A stretch of 5,171 nucleotides of DNA from an archaeon (lineage in GTDB: Archaea > Thermoproteota > Nitrososphaeria > Nitrososphaerales > JACAEJ01): assembly GCA_024256265.1 (NCBI GenBank), contig JACGUK010000066.1:1-5171 (forward strand), given 5' to 3'. The stretch's first letter is position 1, and each line of letters opens with the position of its first letter. Shown piece by piece: positions 4,817 through 5,171 of the stretch. Both the position numbers and the translations under genes were made by a program. The notes beneath the pieces are model-generated. The model saw only the letters and a list, made by a program, of their open reading frames with translations. It had not been told where the DNA came from and ran no database searches.

Positions 4817-5062
4817 AATATTCATTTTCTGTAATATCATCGATCGGGAAAAACTCTCAACTTTTCTTCCGTGTACTTTAAGAAAGTGTAATAGCCAAAT
4901 CCTTATTTCTATTCATTATAGCTATGACCTACTCGAATACAAAACTACATTGTTTATATTGATGCTAGGATAACAAAATGATGAAAAAAGCTTGAAAGCG
5001 AGCTCAACACTCAAGTGCTGGGTTTGGAATCAAGAGCTTTTTCCAAAATAATGATAAAGATA
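4817..5062. other. gene-free, AT-rich intergenic region
   Basis: Between the right-edge gene and the RHH promoter I see no open frame longer than about 12 codons with a plausible start on either strand, no tRNA fold and no clear box C/D pair. It holds the inverted repeat described separately at 4984-5042 and several AT-rich stretches (for example minus-strand CAATATAAAC near 4950-4960) that could be promoter elements. It probably separates two transcription units. Confidence 0.7.
4984..5042 (-). terminator. imperfect inverted repeat with T-run, possible terminator or small structured RNA
   Basis: On the minus strand AAAAAGC (5042-5036) and TTG (5033-5031) can pair with CAA (4994-4992) and GCTTTTT (4991-4985), a 10-bp stem with a two-base bulge. 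It encloses a hairpin CAGCAC-TTGA-GTGTTG (5020-5005) with one G-U pair. A competing short hairpin AGCTCG-CTTT-CAAGCT (5004-4989) is followed by TTTTTT in all (4989-4984). It starts about 20 bases after the stop of the right-edge gene, so 3' end formation is the simplest reading. Archaeal termination relies mainly on the T-run. Pairing was found by eye. Confidence 0.4.
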
Positions 5063-5171
5063 TTAGCAGATCTTTTCTTTAGTAAATTCTGCTTCAGGGA
5101 TAGTTGCTGATACAACATCAGGTTCATCTAGAACCCGGCTTATAAGTCTGCCACTACCCTTAAGGATTATA
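5063..5171 (-). CDS. C-terminal 35 codons of an unidentified gene (runs off right edge)
   Basis: The frame is open from the right edge to TAA at 5065-5063. It ends with ILKGSGRLISRVLDEPD, then VVSATIPEAEFTKEKIC. The balanced, soluble composition (charged, with the compact DEPD and IPEAEF motifs) looks like the end of a real cytoplasmic protein and not random sequence. I do not recognise the family and the fragment is too short to assign one. It is followed by the gene-free region and the inverted repeat, so it is probably the last gene of an upstream transcription unit. Confidence 0.6.
   Translation of the reverse strand, partial: IILKGSGRLISRVLDEPDVVSATIPEAEFTKEKIC

Noticed and set aside
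4774..4818. N-terminal extension of the RHH protein from TTG at 4818
   Set aside because: No ribosome site precedes it, the added residues do not fit the RHH fold start, and it would run through the putative TATA box.
4978..5020. Plus-strand ATGATGA resembling box C of a box C/D guide RNA
   Set aside because: No CTGA box D or internal C'/D' boxes follow at a suitable distance, so the match is probably chance.
5020..5031. GGGTTTGGAATC resembling a tRNA B box
   Set aside because: No cloverleaf, anticodon arm or matching acceptor stem can be drawn around it on either strand.

Overview
The window looks archaeal, probably a thermophilic or mesophilic Thermoproteota-type lineage (Aigarchaeota, Bathyarchaeia or Nitrososphaeria relatives are my best guess, not proven). 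The reasons are a DUF1616-type membrane protein, a dolichyl-phosphate-type glycosyltransferase with two C-terminal membrane helices, TATA-like boxes close to start codons, frequent TTG starts, and tight overlapping gene packing. Base composition is moderate, a little over 40% G+C by eye. Every gene I can support lies on the minus strand, so transcription runs from right to left.

Reading in that direction: (1) at the right edge, the last 35 codons of an unidentified gene (5171-5063), followed by about 290 bases without a gene that hold an imperfect inverted repeat with a T-run; (2) a coupled cluster at 4773-3175: a 48-aa ribbon-helix-helix protein, an unknown basic helical 151-aa protein, a 91-aa two-helix membrane protein, and a sugar-phosphate nucleotidyltransferase. 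The first three overlap end to start by 7-8 bases; (3) a 148-aa membrane protein (3125-2679) with six tandem copies of a five-residue V-L-G-T-T unit, then a CPBP-family intramembrane protease (2648-1692); (4) an envelope cluster: a GT2 polyprenyl-phosphate glycosyltransferase (1661-771), a secreted membrane-anchored helical protein (778-260), and the start of a DUF1616 protein (263-1). The last three also overlap end to start.

The shared theme is the cell envelope. The nucleotidyltransferase would make an activated sugar, the GT2 enzyme would load a sugar onto a lipid phosphate carrier, and the downstream secreted and membrane proteins are likely surface components. The CPBP protease and the repeat protein are integral membrane proteins. 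The RHH protein could regulate its own transcript, or be the antitoxin half of an unrecognised pair with the 151-aa protein.

The two features most worth follow-up are the pentapeptide-repeat membrane protein, whose repeat has been kept at protein level despite scrambling of synonymous codon positions, and the unclassified RHH / 151-aa / small membrane protein cassette. Gene functions are inferred from motifs read by eye; no database search was possible.
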